Shown piece by piece: positions 20,307 to 30,596 of a stretch of DNA of 64,000 bases. The DNA is taken from positions 496,001-560,000 of the forward strand of contig NW_024468254.1 in the NCBI RefSeq assembly GCF_002104995.1, read 5' to 3'. The notes under the pieces were generated by a model. That model worked only from the letters and a program-made list of their open reading frames with translations, made no database searches and was not told the origin of the DNA. The number at the start of each line of letters is the position of its first letter. The stretch's first letter is position 1. The position numbers and the translations under genes were made by a program. Origin of the DNA: Linderina pennispora (lineage: Eukaryota; Kickxellomycota; Kickxellomycetes; Kickxellales; Kickxellaceae).

Positions 20307-21623
20307 CTACATCTTTGAAAAATATGAGCCACTCTGTTTTCTGGCGACCAAACTACGCAAGATAGCATAACACATAGACACAGAGGCATAGCATATGCCA
20401 GCCCATACAGAAACGGCTGTAATCCTATCATTGGGACGATCATATTTTTCGTATAGAGCGCCCTGTACTGGGATACCGATAAGCACACCGATTCCAGAGA
20501 ACGCTATGGTAAGCCCTACTGATGAAGCAATGGCATGCGTGCCAAACTCGTTTGCCGCTATGTGCGTATTGATAGCCAAATATAGGGACGAGAGGATACT
20601 GAAAATCACACTGAAGGCGTAGTACCCAGCCGCTGTTTTGACCACTAACAGAAACACAAATATCACAAGTGATGCCAGGATATTTGCCAACAGGTTGGTG
20701 TTGTGAGGGCCAAGTACAGCCGAAATTGGACCGGAAAGTATACGTCCAATTGTCGTCCCAGCATTAAATACCAGTACAATATTCGATGCAGTTGATTTCA
20801 TTCCGGTTTCCTTAGCAGCGGCTGTTGGCACATAAAGGACTGGTTCGAAGTACCCCATTCTGATGAGTGTGACAGCACTACAAACACACAGAAAACGCGG
20901 GTCTTTACACAGCATATACAGCAGCCTGGCATTCCCGCTCTTTGGAACCGACACTCGGGGCTTATAAACCAATGACGCAGAACCGCCAATTGCAGCAACA
21001 AGTAGCCCCAGTACGCGCAGCGACCAGCGGTAGCCGATGCTACCCAGCATTATATGCACCAGCTCAGTCAAGATCATGCCCCCTATATTGCCACCCGAAA
21101 CTGTTATTCCCGTTGCCAGGATTCGATGTTTGACGTGCCACTGAGCAACGATTGACATAGAGGGAGCAAAAATGAACGAAGCACCGAGCCCAAGCATGAT
21201 GCCCTGGGTCAGCATCAACTGCCAAACCGTGTGCGTGAACGATGCCAAAGTCAGTGCCACACTGCAAATAATTGCACCCGCAAGGCATGTAATGCGGAAC
21301 CCAAATCTATCTGTCAGCTTCCCTGTCACGACCGACCCAAATGATGCAAAGAATGCAACAAGTGATGATATCCATGCTATAGATGCAGCAGAGGTATCCT
21401 TGTACAGGTCGTTCAAATAATATACCTGATAGACAGGGAACGACTCCAGTGTGCCTAAGACTATTGCAAGATTACAGAACGCTGCAGCCACAACGAACCA
21501 GGCATATTTGGTATCGGGAGGAGCGAACTCGGTAATATCATCGACTGGCAGTTCTTCTGCCTGTAAATGTGCAGCTTCGCCCAAAGCGACGCGACTTGAA
21601 TTGGTATCTTTTAGTTCATACAT
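20307..21623 (-). CDS. MCT-like MFS transporter, paralog A
   Basis: 438 aa, single exon, ATG at 21623. A roughly 45-residue polar N-tail leads into FAPPDTKYAWFIV, the entry to TM1 that corresponds to the conserved MCT/SLC16 N-terminal motif. Twelve hydrophobic segments follow with a TGKLTDRFGFR loop after TM2, FIFAPSMSIVAQWHVKHR in TM4-5 and a polar central loop (YKPRVSVPKSGN). Fungal relatives (Mch1-5) move monocarboxylates or riboflavin or are orphan; the substrate cannot be read from sequence. It is probably a plasma-membrane protein. Blocks of exact nucleotide identity with paralog B indicate recent duplication or gene conversion. Confidence 0.9.
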   Translation of the reverse strand: MYELKDTNSSRVALGEAAHLQAEELPVDDITEFAPPDTKYAWFVVAAAFCNLAIVLGTLESFPVYQVYYLNDLYKDTSAASIAWISSLVAFFASFGSVVTGKLTDRFGFRITCLAGAIICSVALTLASFTHTVWQLMLTQGIMLGLGASFIFAPSMSIVAQWHVKHRILATGITVSGGNIGGMILTELVHIMLGSIGYRWSLRVLGLLVAAIGGSASLVYKPRVSVPKSGNARLLYMLCKDPRFLCVCSAVTLIRMGYFEPVLYVPTAAAKETGMKSTASNIVLVFNAGTTIGRILSGPISAVLGPHNTNLLANILASLVIFVFLLVVKTAAGYYAFSVIFSILSSLYLAINTHIAANEFGTHAIASSVGLTIAFSGIGVLIGIPVQGALYEKYDRPNDRITAVSVWAGICYASVSMCYAILRSLVARKQSGSYFSKM

Positions 21624-22315
21624 ATATTTATGTCACTATCAGGCAGCTGGATATTTGGTGTTACTTGAAGAAAGTGTGATTTGGAGGTGGTCAAGCTATA
21701 AGCGGATAGTTCAATTGGCAAGGAGGCGCGTAAGTGACCCTTTTAAATATAGTAATGGTGGCCCAGTGGTAACTCCTTCTCAGGTATCATGTGTATCAGT
21801 CTACCTAGTAGTTCGCCAGCCACAAGGTGGATGGGCACACTAGCTAAGCTCAACGCGCAGTTAGGTTAAAGAAAAGCGTTATCCGTGATGCTATATACAC
21901 AGCTAGCACTGGATGTAGCAGGTCTAGGCCAGAGGATATCTCAAAGGCTGTGCCAACAGAAGAAAGGAAAGTTAGAACCGGCGGCTAGTGGTTTTATTTC
22001 TTGCCGCAAAACGAATGATAAATTGGAACAGATACTCCGCAAGTGCCTCATGTGTAAAGAGAACTAGGGAGAGTTATGAACACCTCAGCAGCCAAACCCT
22101 GGATCAGCAGTGGTGGCTCGTCGTACGGCCAATAGTTGAATAGGTTAATCTGATTTATATCCTCATCCTAAACATTATATCTAGTAGAGATGCTCGCTAG
22201 CATATACCTTTAAACTATGCACAAACATGTATTAGCGCACAACCAGCTACGGACAAGAATTTGGTGTGCTGTATTGTATTGCGAATAGTAGCAGGCAAAT
22301 TTATTGTACCGGTGG
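21624..22315. other. Intergenic between MCT paralogs A and B
   Basis: 692 bp, upstream of paralog A and downstream of paralog B. On the minus strand a TATTTAAAAGGG element lies near 21736-21747, about 115 bp before the paralog A start, and is a possible TATA box. Some short stretches resemble tRNA D-arms but do not fold into a tRNA. Confidence 0.4.
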
Positions 22316-23698
22316 CTACATCTTTGAAAAATAGGAGCGCTTACGCTTTCTAACAGCCAGAATGCGAAGTATAGCATAGCACACAGACGCCAATGCAAAA
22401 CATGCACCAGCCCACGCAGTCACAGCCGTGAACTTATCGTGAGGACGATCATAGTTTTCGTACAGAGCACCTTGCACTGGATTCCCAATGAGAACGCCGA
22501 TTCCACAGCACGCCATGCTCAGACCAACTGACGAAGCAATAACATGCGCGCCAAACTCATTGGCCATGATGTGCGCATTGATTGCCAGATACAGTGTGGA
22601 TATGGCGCCGAAAATAACACTGAACGTATAGTAAGCTGCGATCGTCTTGACGCCTTGCAGTAGGACGAATATCAGAATGAACGATAGGACATTAGACGCC
22701 AGATTAGCATTGAGGGGGCCAAGCACTGCCGAGATTGGACCGGAAAGTATACGTCCAATTGTCGTCCCAGCATTAAATACCAGTACAATGTTTGATGCCG
22801 TCGACCTCATTCCAGTTTCCTTGACGGCGGCTGTTGGCACATAAAGAAGTGGCTCAAAGTACCCCATGTTAATGAGTGTGACAGCACCACCAATGCAAAG
22901 GAAACGCGGGTCTTTACACAGCATATACAGCAGCCTGGCATTCCCGCTCTTTGGAACCGACACTCGGGGCTTATACACCAGTGAAACTGAGCCGCTGATT
23001 GCGGCAATAACTAGCCCAAGCACGCGCAGCGACCAGCGATAGCCGATGCTATTCATCATTTGATGTGCTGCCTCCGAGAAGACCATCCCCCCGACGCCGC
23101 CACCTGAAACAGCAATCCCTGTTGCCAGAATACGATGTTTGACGTGCCACTGAGCAACGATTGACATAGAAGGAGAGAATATGAACGAAGCGCCGAGCCC
23201 AAGCATGATGCCCTGGGTCAACATCAGCTGCCAAACCGTGTGCGTGAATGATGCCAAAATCAGTGCCACACCGCAAATAATTGCACCCGCAAGGCATGTA
23301 ATGCGGAACCCAAACTCGTCTGTCAGCTTCCCTGTCACGACCGATCCAAAGAACATGCAGAATGAGATGAGGGTTGACACCCATGCAATGACTACTGCCG
23401 AGTCGTTCTTGTACAGGTCGTTCAAGTAGTATTCTTGGTAAACACCGAACGAATTCAGCGTTCCCATGGTGGTTGTTAGGTTGCAAAAGGCAGCAGCCAC
23501 AATGAACCAGGCATATTTGGTGTCGGGAGGAGCGAATTCAATGACGTCGTCGATGCTTGCGGCGTCAGTCCTTTCAGCAGTGATGCCTTTGGTTGCTTCT
23601 GGGTCTTGTGATTGAAGGTAGGTGCTGTTAGGTGTAGCTGCGGCAGTTATAGACTCATTCGCCGTAGCGTCGGTGCTTGGCATGTTGATTCTATCCAT
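22316..23698 (-). CDS. MCT-like MFS transporter, paralog B
   Basis: 460 aa, ATG at 23698 (MDRINMPST); the frame extends further upstream only through a TTG. Same plan as paralog A: polar N-tail of about 70 residues, FAPPDTKYAWFIV, NSFGVYQEYYLNDLY, TGKLTDEFGFR (Glu instead of Arg), VSVPKSGN loop and a C-tail ending SYFSKM. Parts of TM1-3 are nearly identical in DNA to paralog E at 51.8-52.1 kb, while the central loop block is identical to paralog A, so it looks mosaic. Substrate unknown. Confidence 0.9.
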   Translation of the reverse strand: MDRINMPSTDATANESITAAATPNSTYLQSQDPEATKGITAERTDAASIDDVIEFAPPDTKYAWFIVAAAFCNLTTTMGTLNSFGVYQEYYLNDLYKNDSAVVIAWVSTLISFCMFFGSVVTGKLTDEFGFRITCLAGAIICGVALILASFTHTVWQLMLTQGIMLGLGASFIFSPSMSIVAQWHVKHRILATGIAVSGGGVGGMVFSEAAHQMMNSIGYRWSLRVLGLVIAAISGSVSLVYKPRVSVPKSGNARLLYMLCKDPRFLCIGGAVTLINMGYFEPLLYVPTAAVKETGMRSTASNIVLVFNAGTTIGRILSGPISAVLGPLNANLASNVLSFILIFVLLQGVKTIAAYYTFSVIFGAISTLYLAINAHIMANEFGAHVIASSVGLSMACCGIGVLIGNPVQGALYENYDRPHDKFTAVTAWAGACFALASVCYAILRILAVRKRKRSYFSKM

Positions 23699-24174
23699 TA
23701 TTCGAATCAGAACCGTGAGGAGGTACCAATAGGGATATGACAAAAGCTTCCAAAGATGGTGGTTGAAGAGAACATAGAAACCCTGGTGGTGTGGTCTGTC
23801 GTCGCTATTTATGCTTTTCGGATATCCCGACTGAAGAAAGGAATATATTTATTGGGAGTCCATGGACTTGCCGACCGGATGTCACATTCTTCAAGCAATT
23901 TCCGTGATAATGTCGCCTCCAACTAGGGGATTTCGCCGTGACTCATAATTCACGGTGGCCACCTTTCGTCTCCTTTGGATATTCAACTTGGATACAACAT
24001 AATAGCCATGGGAACAACGGGTGGTCGGCGTTTACTGCGCCGAACCCCACCCGCGGGCGGCTGCAAGCATTTGTTTTGTATGCATGCCAGAATTGATGAT
24101 TCATAGCACTCAGCAAGCTCAGCGCATGTGTAGTTTGAGTGTTGTTATTGGGATAGAGAATATATGAGAAACGT
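23699..24174. promoter_or_regulatory. Upstream region of MCT paralog B with inverted repeats
   Basis: 476 bp between paralogs B and C. Contains a perfect 10-bp palindrome GGTGGCCACC at 23954-23963 and an imperfect hairpin at 24018-24053 whose arms are CGGGTGG-T-CGGCG and CGCCGA-ACC-CCACCCG around a 7-nt loop. They could be binding sites for dimeric zinc-cluster factors; this is inference only. Confidence 0.3.
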
Positions 24175-25662
24175 TTACATCTTGGACCAGATACGCTTCT
24201 CAGTGCCGCGAATAACGAGTACCTTGAGCATGATGTAGCTTATACCTGCAAGGGCAAGCCCAACAAAGCCCCATATGGCAATGGCTGTGAACGAGTCGTG
24301 TGGGCGATCGAATTTCTGATAGATTGCACCCTGCGACGGATTTCCAATCAAGACACCGATCGAGCAATACATGTTCATGATGCCCATTGCGGTTGTCACA
24401 CCCTGGGCGCCAAAGAAGGTTGTCAGAATAAGAGGCATAATCGAGATGAAGCTGGCAGATAGACCGCCATAGATGACTGACAGCACGATGTAGCCAACCA
24501 TGCTCTTGACCGCCAGCATAACTATAAGCACCAGTACGGCGCAGATGATATATGCAGCGGAAATGCTGTTGATTGGCCCCATGGCAATAGCAACAAAGGC
24601 CGCTACAACCCGGCCAACCGTGCTTCCAGCATTCATAAACAGCACCAGGTTGTTGGCTGCCTGCTTGGTCTCTCCAATTTTGAGCGCAGCCGTTGGAAGG
24701 TAGTACCACGGAATAAAGTAGCTGACGTTGACAAAGAACCCAGATAGCCCAACAATGATGAGCCGAGGGTCATTGACCATGCTGCGGAAATCGGTTCCAC
24801 CACGAGGCACTGAAACTCTGCGCTTGTAGAACATGCTGGCAGAGCCAGCAATAACAAAGATAATCAAGGCAAGCACGCGGAGGGTCCATTTGTGGCCGAT
24901 GGCTGTCATCAGCCTTTGTGTGACTTCGGTGAAGATCATGCCGCCGGCACCGCTACCAGCAACTGCAAGACCAGTTGCCAGGGGACGGCTCTTGGTGTGC
25001 CACTGTGCAACAAGCGACACTGACGGCGAAAAGATGCAGGCGGCGCCGATGCCAAACAGGATGCCCTGAGTCAAGACAAGCTGCCACAGAGCATTGGCAA
25101 AGGAGGCAAGGAGAAGGGCCAAGAAGCAGATTACTGCGCCGGCTAAGGCGACAGTCCGGAAACCAAATCGGTCTGTGAGTGGGCCGGTAGTTACAGAGCC
25201 ACCCAGCATGAACAGTGACAACATAGTACCGATCCAAGCGATGTTTGATGCAGATTCTGTCGGGAAAATGAAGTTGAGGTAGTGGGTGGAAAAGACTCCA
25301 AATGCGTTGACCACACCAACGGTGCACATGAGGCAGAACCCAGCGCACACGACAATAACCCAGGCGTATCCAGTATCTGCAGGCGCATATTCGATGACAG
25401 GATCGCCGGCGGGTGCATCTGACTTCTCGTCAGGCGTAGACCGACTGTGCTCTACTCCGGGGCTATCATTTATAGACTGCTTGTCGACGGATAAACACTC
25501 GTCAACGAATCCTTTTTCCACATCGCTGCTGTGTGGAGTTTTAGAGGACGAGTGGCTGTAGTTGGAGCTGCGGTCTTGGGAGTGGACCGATGCCACCGCT
25601 GTGGGCGGCTGTGTGAGACCACGGGGGTCACTGGTGGCATAACTATTGCTTTCGGGCAGCAT
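24175..25662 (-). CDS. MCT-like MFS transporter, paralog C (divergent)
   Basis: 495 aa, ATG at 25662. It has a longer Ser-rich N-tail (about 85 residues), then YAPADTGYAWVIV, NAFGVFSTHYLN, TTGPLTDRFGFR, IFSPSVSLVAQWHTKSR and a YKRRVSVPRGGT central loop. Twelve hydrophobic segments are visible. It shares the plan of paralogs A, B, D and E but is clearly diverged in both protein and DNA and lacks their blocks of exact identity, so it is probably the older member of the cluster. The C-tail ends IWSKM, keeping the Ser-Lys-Met terminus seen in A, B and E. Substrate unknown. Confidence 0.9.
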   Translation of the reverse strand: MLPESNSYATSDPRGLTQPPTAVASVHSQDRSSNYSHSSSKTPHSSDVEKGFVDECLSVDKQSINDSPGVEHSRSTPDEKSDAPAGDPVIEYAPADTGYAWVIVVCAGFCLMCTVGVVNAFGVFSTHYLNFIFPTESASNIAWIGTMLSLFMLGGSVTTGPLTDRFGFRTVALAGAVICFLALLLASFANALWQLVLTQGILFGIGAACIFSPSVSLVAQWHTKSRPLATGLAVAGSGAGGMIFTEVTQRLMTAIGHKWTLRVLALIIFVIAGSASMFYKRRVSVPRGGTDFRSMVNDPRLIIVGLSGFFVNVSYFIPWYYLPTAALKIGETKQAANNLVLFMNAGSTVGRVVAAFVAIAMGPINSISAAYIICAVLVLIVMLAVKSMVGYIVLSVIYGGLSASFISIMPLILTTFFGAQGVTTAMGIMNMYCSIGVLIGNPSQGAIYQKFDRPHDSFTAIAIWGFVGLALAGISYIMLKVLVIRGTEKRIWSKM

Positions 25663-27403
25663 GACTGATAAAATTAATGGCAGGCGTAGATATATTACAG
25701 TATGTGTGGCAATAATAAAGTAGGGGCTGTGGATGGGAAATTAATTAAGCAGCAGGGAGTGGTGGCCCTTATGAAGGAGGAGGGAAATGAACTGCGTTCA
25801 GTTGGCTTGGCTATAGTGCCCATTCCTGTTCCAGAGCCCAGCGTTATATATCTGCTGGCTTGGGCCTGCCTAGACGTGCCCATCCTTGGAAACCCATCTG
25901 CACTCCTTCTGCCATTACTAATCCAGCTTCTTTTTGGGAGCCCGTAGTGCCTCGGCACCCGTGGCCGAGCCTGTTAGAGATGGCAACCGGGGGTAGGCAG
26001 GAGAGAGTGGCCTATAGATAGGGGCAGCACGGTGGCAATCTTTTCATGGGCGATGCTGCCATGTTGTGGCACGGTTCTCCATCTCGGAGTTAGGAAATCG
26101 TAGTTTTCTCAAAGAGTCACAGAAACGAAGTCCGCTTTTCCTAAGGGTATGCAGGCGCCGCCAACCACAGCCCTGTGCCGATCGCTGGACCACGAGAAGC
26201 TCTGTGCGAGGTGGCGAGGAGTCTCAATGGCCGGGCCAGAACCGCTTGCTCGCCAGGCACTCAAACCATCGCCATGCTGTGATGTCGCGCTTTTTGTTGG
26301 CGGGTGACAGCAGCAGGTGTCGGGTGAATGGCTCGAATGAGAGAGCGCCACTTTCCGTCTGCCCAGACCACTCGCAATATGAGCGCAGCCAATTTCAATA
26401 TCCAGTATTGGTAATATCGGCCAAAACGATCAGTGCTTCCAATCGCGCTCGCTCTCCCCTTCCCCCGTAAACGGGCAGCGGTGGGCATACCGGGCAGGGC
26501 CTGTCTTCGGCCAAACTGTCATCATCAAGATCCTATGACGAGACGGACGGTGCACCGAGCTCACCGGGTCAGCCCCTGTGATAGTGAGCCATTTGCCTTC
26601 ACCAAAATATCTTGTGCATGGGAGAAAGTGCTCCCGAGAAATGCGATTCCCATGGACGATGCTTTGTAGAACCAGGATGGCCTTCGAAGTTGCAGATGGC
26701 ACATCGTTTACCCGGTAGAACTTCCGTGGATCTGGGGCAAAACTTTCTGGGCATAGTGACAGGTTAAAAAGCGTTGGCAACCACCGAAACACTCGAAGCG
26801 ATGGGTTTATAAACTGCGTGAGTGATCTCCCCCTGAAGTGCACCCGCTTGTGGGCATATTCCGCTGGCGTTTTTCGCAGATGGCCAAGGAAGCGCTATCA
26901 AATAGTAGAACCAGGCGCATTTGCTCGGGCCTGGCCAGCTGCTGAATCCAGGACCAAATATGGCAGATATTCTGGATGCGTCAACCAGAAGTATAGAATG
27001 CTCCTGGCAGCAGCAGCATCCCCTGAAATCGCCAGATCCGGCGGTATGCCTGCAGCTGGTGTTTCGCAGCACCGAGCAAATTGCAAAATCTCATGCTGTG
27101 TCAGAGAAAATGCAGTTCGCTAATAACGCCCTTCAGGGGGCGCCATCTGGCTGGTCGCCTGCGGATTCTCCTGCATGCCTGTGGCAGCTGGAACCTAAAC
27201 GTGCCAGGGCGCGAGCATACCTTAATTTCCGCTGCATGCACCAGCTCCGTGTAAGGTTGCAGTACTGAATGCCATTATAAAACTTCATTTAAAATATTGC
27301 AATTGCTTGGTTGTAGAATTGGGTTCGAATGAAGAAGGGGCCGCACTCTGGGATACGCCATCACCGAGATGTGTTCTGACACCGGCAGCAGCGGCATGGG
27401 CAA
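25663..27403. other. Large intergenic region
   Basis: 1.74 kb, the longest gene-poor stretch in the window. It is upstream of paralog C and downstream of the aldo-keto reductase. Short frames occur on both strands, but none has family resemblance, codon pattern or a TATA-to-ATG arrangement that I would support. No tandem repeat or terminal inverted repeat was seen. Confidence 0.5.
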
Positions 27404-28300
27404 TCATGCAATGTGCCCCGCATGCCAGCAAAAGTGCTTTTCGGGCTTATTGCCAATACCATCGAGGTCTGTGACATCCTGCGCACTGAGCTCGGCCTTT
27501 GCCAATACGTCGAAATTCTCCTGGATGCGCCCGGCGCTTGACGCCTTGGGAATTACTGCTACACCCTTTTGTAGTCCCCACATCAGCAGAATCTGGGCTG
27601 GGGTTAGGTCAGGGCGCCGCGCGGCAACTGCGTCCAGCTGTGGCAATTTGACATCGCCGTTGACCAGTGCTCCCTCACCCAAGCTAGCATAGGCAGTGAA
27701 TGCAATGCTGTTCTGCGCGCAGTACTGTAAAAGTTCTGTTTGCTGGCACAGCGGGTGCATCTCGCACTGGTTGACCATCGGCTGTATCTTAGCATACTCC
27801 TTCATCTCGTCGAGATGTCGTGTAGTAAAGTTGCTGACGCCGATCGATCGAACTTTTCCCTGCTCATAGAGCTCCTCCAGTGCACGCCAGCTCCCCGCAC
27901 GCATCTCGCGATGCTTGGGACTGTCAGGCTTTAGCCTTGACGCGCCAGGCCAGTGAATCAGATACAGATCGATGTAGTCGGTCTGCAGTTTCTCAAGCGA
28001 ATCGAGGACTGCCTGTTTGGCTTTCTCGTACCCCTGCTGCGTGGGTGCAAGCTTGCTCGTAATCCAGATGTCCTTGCGCTGGATCGTCGAACCAGGTCCA
28101 TTGAATATCTCAGTCAACATGTCGCCAATTGCCGCTTCATTACGATAAACGCTCGCTGTATCGATTAGCTGATATCCTGTAGAAAGCGCCTGGCCAACAA
28201 CCCGTTTCACAACATCAGCATCGCGCTGCTGCCAGGTGCCGAGCCCAAGCGATGGCATTGCCAGCCCATTTGCGAGCTTCACAGTTTTGTGGATAGACAT
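27404..28300 (-). CDS. Aldo/keto reductase
   Basis: 298 aa, ATG at 28300 (MSIHKTVKLANG); the open frame upstream starts only at a TTG. The AKR fold signature is complete: GLGTWQQ, LIDTASVYRNE with catalytic Asp and Tyr, ITSKLAP with Lys, and YLIHWPG with His. VRSIGVSNF, QCEMHPL and VAVIPKASS give the NADPH-binding C-terminal half. The family reduces aldehydes and ketones with NADPH in the cytosol; the actual substrate (sugar, methylglyoxal, lipid aldehyde) cannot be decided. It is transcribed on the same strand as QCR8 upstream. Confidence 0.92.
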   Translation of the reverse strand: MSIHKTVKLANGLAMPSLGLGTWQQRDADVVKRVVGQALSTGYQLIDTASVYRNEAAIGDMLTEIFNGPGSTIQRKDIWITSKLAPTQQGYEKAKQAVLDSLEKLQTDYIDLYLIHWPGASRLKPDSPKHREMRAGSWRALEELYEQGKVRSIGVSNFTTRHLDEMKEYAKIQPMVNQCEMHPLCQQTELLQYCAQNSIAFTAYASLGEGALVNGDVKLPQLDAVAARRPDLTPAQILLMWGLQKGVAVIPKASSAGRIQENFDVLAKAELSAQDVTDLDGIGNKPEKHFCWHAGHIA

Positions 28301-28487
28301 GACGAATAGGAAGATAAATGAAAGCAATACCAACAGTATTTTCTCCAGTCACTGAATCAGCCTAATATTAGACGACATAGGCTGCCGTGCCTTCTTATGG
28401 CTGCATGTTGCATGGCTAAAGCTGTGTCAAGGATGTATAAAAGAAAACAAGTCGGAAAAACGTATATGTCGCTCATAGCCGGGAGCC

Positions 28488-28757
28488 TTAGTGGCTGTGG
28501 CCCGCAGCGTGGCCAGCCTTGCTGTTGATGAACTCGTGCCTCTTCTTGCCAAAGTGCGTCACGCCCCAGAACAGGAACACCGCCGGCAGAATGTAGCCGA
28601 GCTGGGCGCTGGTGCGGCGGAAGAAGTTGTGGGTGCCCTTGCTGATAAGGTGCGCGTTGGCCTTCATCTCGTACGGCGAGAGCTGGTACGTGACGATGCC
28701 GCGCTGCTTGGGGCCGCCCATAGCGCCCCACCATCCAGAGTAACCGTGTCCGCCCAT
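28488..28757 (-). CDS. QCR8: Cytochrome bc1 complex subunit 8 (QCR8)
   Basis: 89 aa, single exon. GYSGWWGAMGGPKQRGIVTYQLSPYE at the start matches yeast Qcr8 (MGWWGHMGGPKQKGI). NFFRRTSAQLGYILPAVFLFWG is the single transmembrane segment, and the tail contains NSKAGHAAGHSH where yeast has YSKAGRE. The length fits the family. It is a small inner-membrane subunit of respiratory complex III near the cytochrome b quinone pocket, imported without a cleavable presequence. GPI18 lies divergently upstream. Confidence 0.95.
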   Translation of the reverse strand: MGGHGYSGWWGAMGGPKQRGIVTYQLSPYEMKANAHLISKGTHNFFRRTSAQLGYILPAVFLFWGVTHFGKKRHEFINSKAGHAAGHSH

Positions 28758-29252
28758 GTTTTGCTGAATTTGGATTTAATGTCGATTGGGAGAGAGTGAA
28801 GCTGAAATCGCTTTGCCAATTCGCGATTTGAATTTCGCGCCTCTTTGGGCCACGGTCGCACTTTGGCTGCACTGCCTGAGGCACCAATAATTCCACCAGC
28901 ACACATCTTATCTCGCTGATCACAATCTGATCGGGTGATCGTATCCCGCTGTCCGCTTGGACTCTGGGCTGGCTGGCTGGCTGTGGGCATGGAGACTCGC
29001 CGCTGGGCCCACACCGGCTGCTCTTTGCCCGCACTTTGTACCGGCCGGGGATCATAACTGACGGTGGGGAGATGGTCGCAGCTAGCTGGTAGCATGCCCT
29101 GGCAATATGGAGCCGTATTAGCTACCGCCATATGCTGCCCAAAGCCCCATACGCGGCTCCTGATCTACTGCAGGCACATTATGCAGAGCCGTGGAGCGGG
29201 CGAATGTCGCAGACCATCTGTGCCTTTCCAAGCCCTCTTTCATACACCCCTA
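28758..29252. promoter_or_regulatory. Divergent region between QCR8 and GPI18
   Basis: 495 bp containing both promoters. It includes a short GGCT run (four copies near 28970). The GPI18 frame stays open upstream to 29064 and includes an ATG at 29094, so part of this region could be coding if translation starts earlier. Confidence 0.4.
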
Positions 29253-30596
29253 ATGCCCGCACCAACAACGCAGACAGCGACTGTAGTGAATGACCGTCGG
29301 TGGAGCGTGGCCCGGTATGCCGCTCTGTCGCGACTGGTGGCGCTCACCCTAGGAATCGCTGCAAACGCAATATACGACGACTATGACACATCCGTGTTTT
29401 TGATCCTGCCGCGCGCATCAACTCATATCCAGCAGCTACTGCGTGCGGTGGCGCAAGTGGTGGTCCGGTGGGACTCGTTCTACTTTTTGCACATCTCGGA
29501 ATCGGGCTATGTGTTTGAGCAGGAGCACGCCTTCTTCCCGCTGCTGCCGATGCTGATGCGTCTGCTGGACAGCACGGTACTGGCGCCGCTGCATCTGGTG
29601 GTCGATCGGCAGCTGTCGCTGACCATCGCCGGCCTCGTCGTCTGCAACCTGGCATTTGTGCTTGCGGCAGTAGCGCTATACAAGCTGGGCTGCAGGACCC
29701 TGAAGAACGAGTCCCTGGCGTACATCGCAGCGCTGCTGTTTGTGCTAGCGCCGTCCAACATGTTCATGTCGGCTATTTACACCGAGAGCCTGTTTGCCTG
29801 GCTTGTATTCACTGCAATCTTGAGGACCACTGAGCAAAAGCACGCCGAGGCGTCGCTATGGCTCTGCCTGAGCTCGCTGTGCCGGTCAAACGGTGCTTTA
29901 TACTCTGGGTTCATCGTGTGGGACATGGTGGTCATGAGCGAGGCGTGGAGCAGCAAAACACTGGCGCTGCCGAGGCGGGCTGCTGTTATTGCGCTGCAGA
30001 TGGTCAAAGCGCTAGCGCTGGTTCTCATTTCGTCACTCGGATTTATGGCGTTCCAGATATACGGGTATCGCGAATTCTGCATGAATGGCTCTGTTACACC
30101 GCGCAGGTACTGCAGCAGCACGCTGCCGCTCCTCTACAGCTTCGTGCAGGACGAGTACTGGAATGTCGGGTTCCTGCGCTACTACACTGTGCAGCAGATT
30201 CCCAACTTTCTGCTCGCACTTCCGATGGCTGGCCTGTCGGCAGCTGGTCTCTGGGCCTACTCGCGGCACGATGTGTCCCGGATCCTGACCCTCGGATGGC
30301 GATCGAGCCAGGAGCGCAAGCGCTCGGTACGCACGCACTCGCTGCACATGGCCTATTTCGGCGACGATCTGCTGCCGCACATGTATCTGTGGGCGCTGCT
30401 GCTGTGCGTGGCCACCACAACGATGCACGTCCAGGTCATAACCCGGTTTTTCTCCAGCGTGCCGCCGGTGTTCTGGTTCGCTGCACACCTGGTCAGCTCC
30501 GGCAACCGGCTGGTGCAGCGTGCGGTGCTGACGTACTTTATCGGCTACGGGCTGGTCGGCGTTGTCCTGTTCAGCAACTTTTTGCCGCCCGCCTGA
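29253..30596 (+). CDS. GPI18: GPI mannosyltransferase 2 (GPI18/PIG-V)
   Basis: 447 aa from the ATG at 29253 (MPAPTTQTA); earlier in-frame starts would add a non-conserved stretch. RWDSFYFLHISESGYVFEQEHAFFPLLP is the lumenal motif typical of PIG-V (WD, GY, E and FFP). LLFVLAPSNMFMSAIYTESLFAWL, SLCRSNGALYSGF and a chain of about eight to ten hydrophobic segments complete an ER multi-pass protein. It adds the second mannose to GPI anchors from dolichol-phosphate-mannose in the ER lumen. The final FFSSVPPVFWFAAHL and GYGLVGVVLFSNFLPPA are also family-typical. Confidence 0.93.
   Translation: MPAPTTQTATVVNDRRWSVARYAALSRLVALTLGIAANAIYDDYDTSVFLILPRASTHIQQLLRAVAQVVVRWDSFYFLHISESGYVFEQEHAFFPLLPMLMRLLDSTVLAPLHLVVDRQLSLTIAGLVVCNLAFVLAAVALYKLGCRTLKNESLAYIAALLFVLAPSNMFMSAIYTESLFAWLVFTAILRTTEQKHAEASLWLCLSSLCRSNGALYSGFIVWDMVVMSEAWSSKTLALPRRAAVIALQMVKALALVLISSLGFMAFQIYGYREFCMNGSVTPRRYCSSTLPLLYSFVQDEYWNVGFLRYYTVQQIPNFLLALPMAGLSAAGLWAYSRHDVSRILTLGWRSSQERKRSVRTHSLHMAYFGDDLLPHMYLWALLLCVATTTMHVQVITRFFSSVPPVFWFAAHLVSSGNRLVQRAVLTYFIGYGLVGVVLFSNFLPPA

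Noticed and set aside
21690-21830. Two short tRNA-like D-arm and TTCG motifs
   Set aside because: Spacing and stems are wrong for a tRNA; they look like chance in an intergenic region.
26430-27268. Several 80-137 aa ORFs in the large intergenic region
   Set aside because: They overlap on opposite strands and carry no motif or coding signature.
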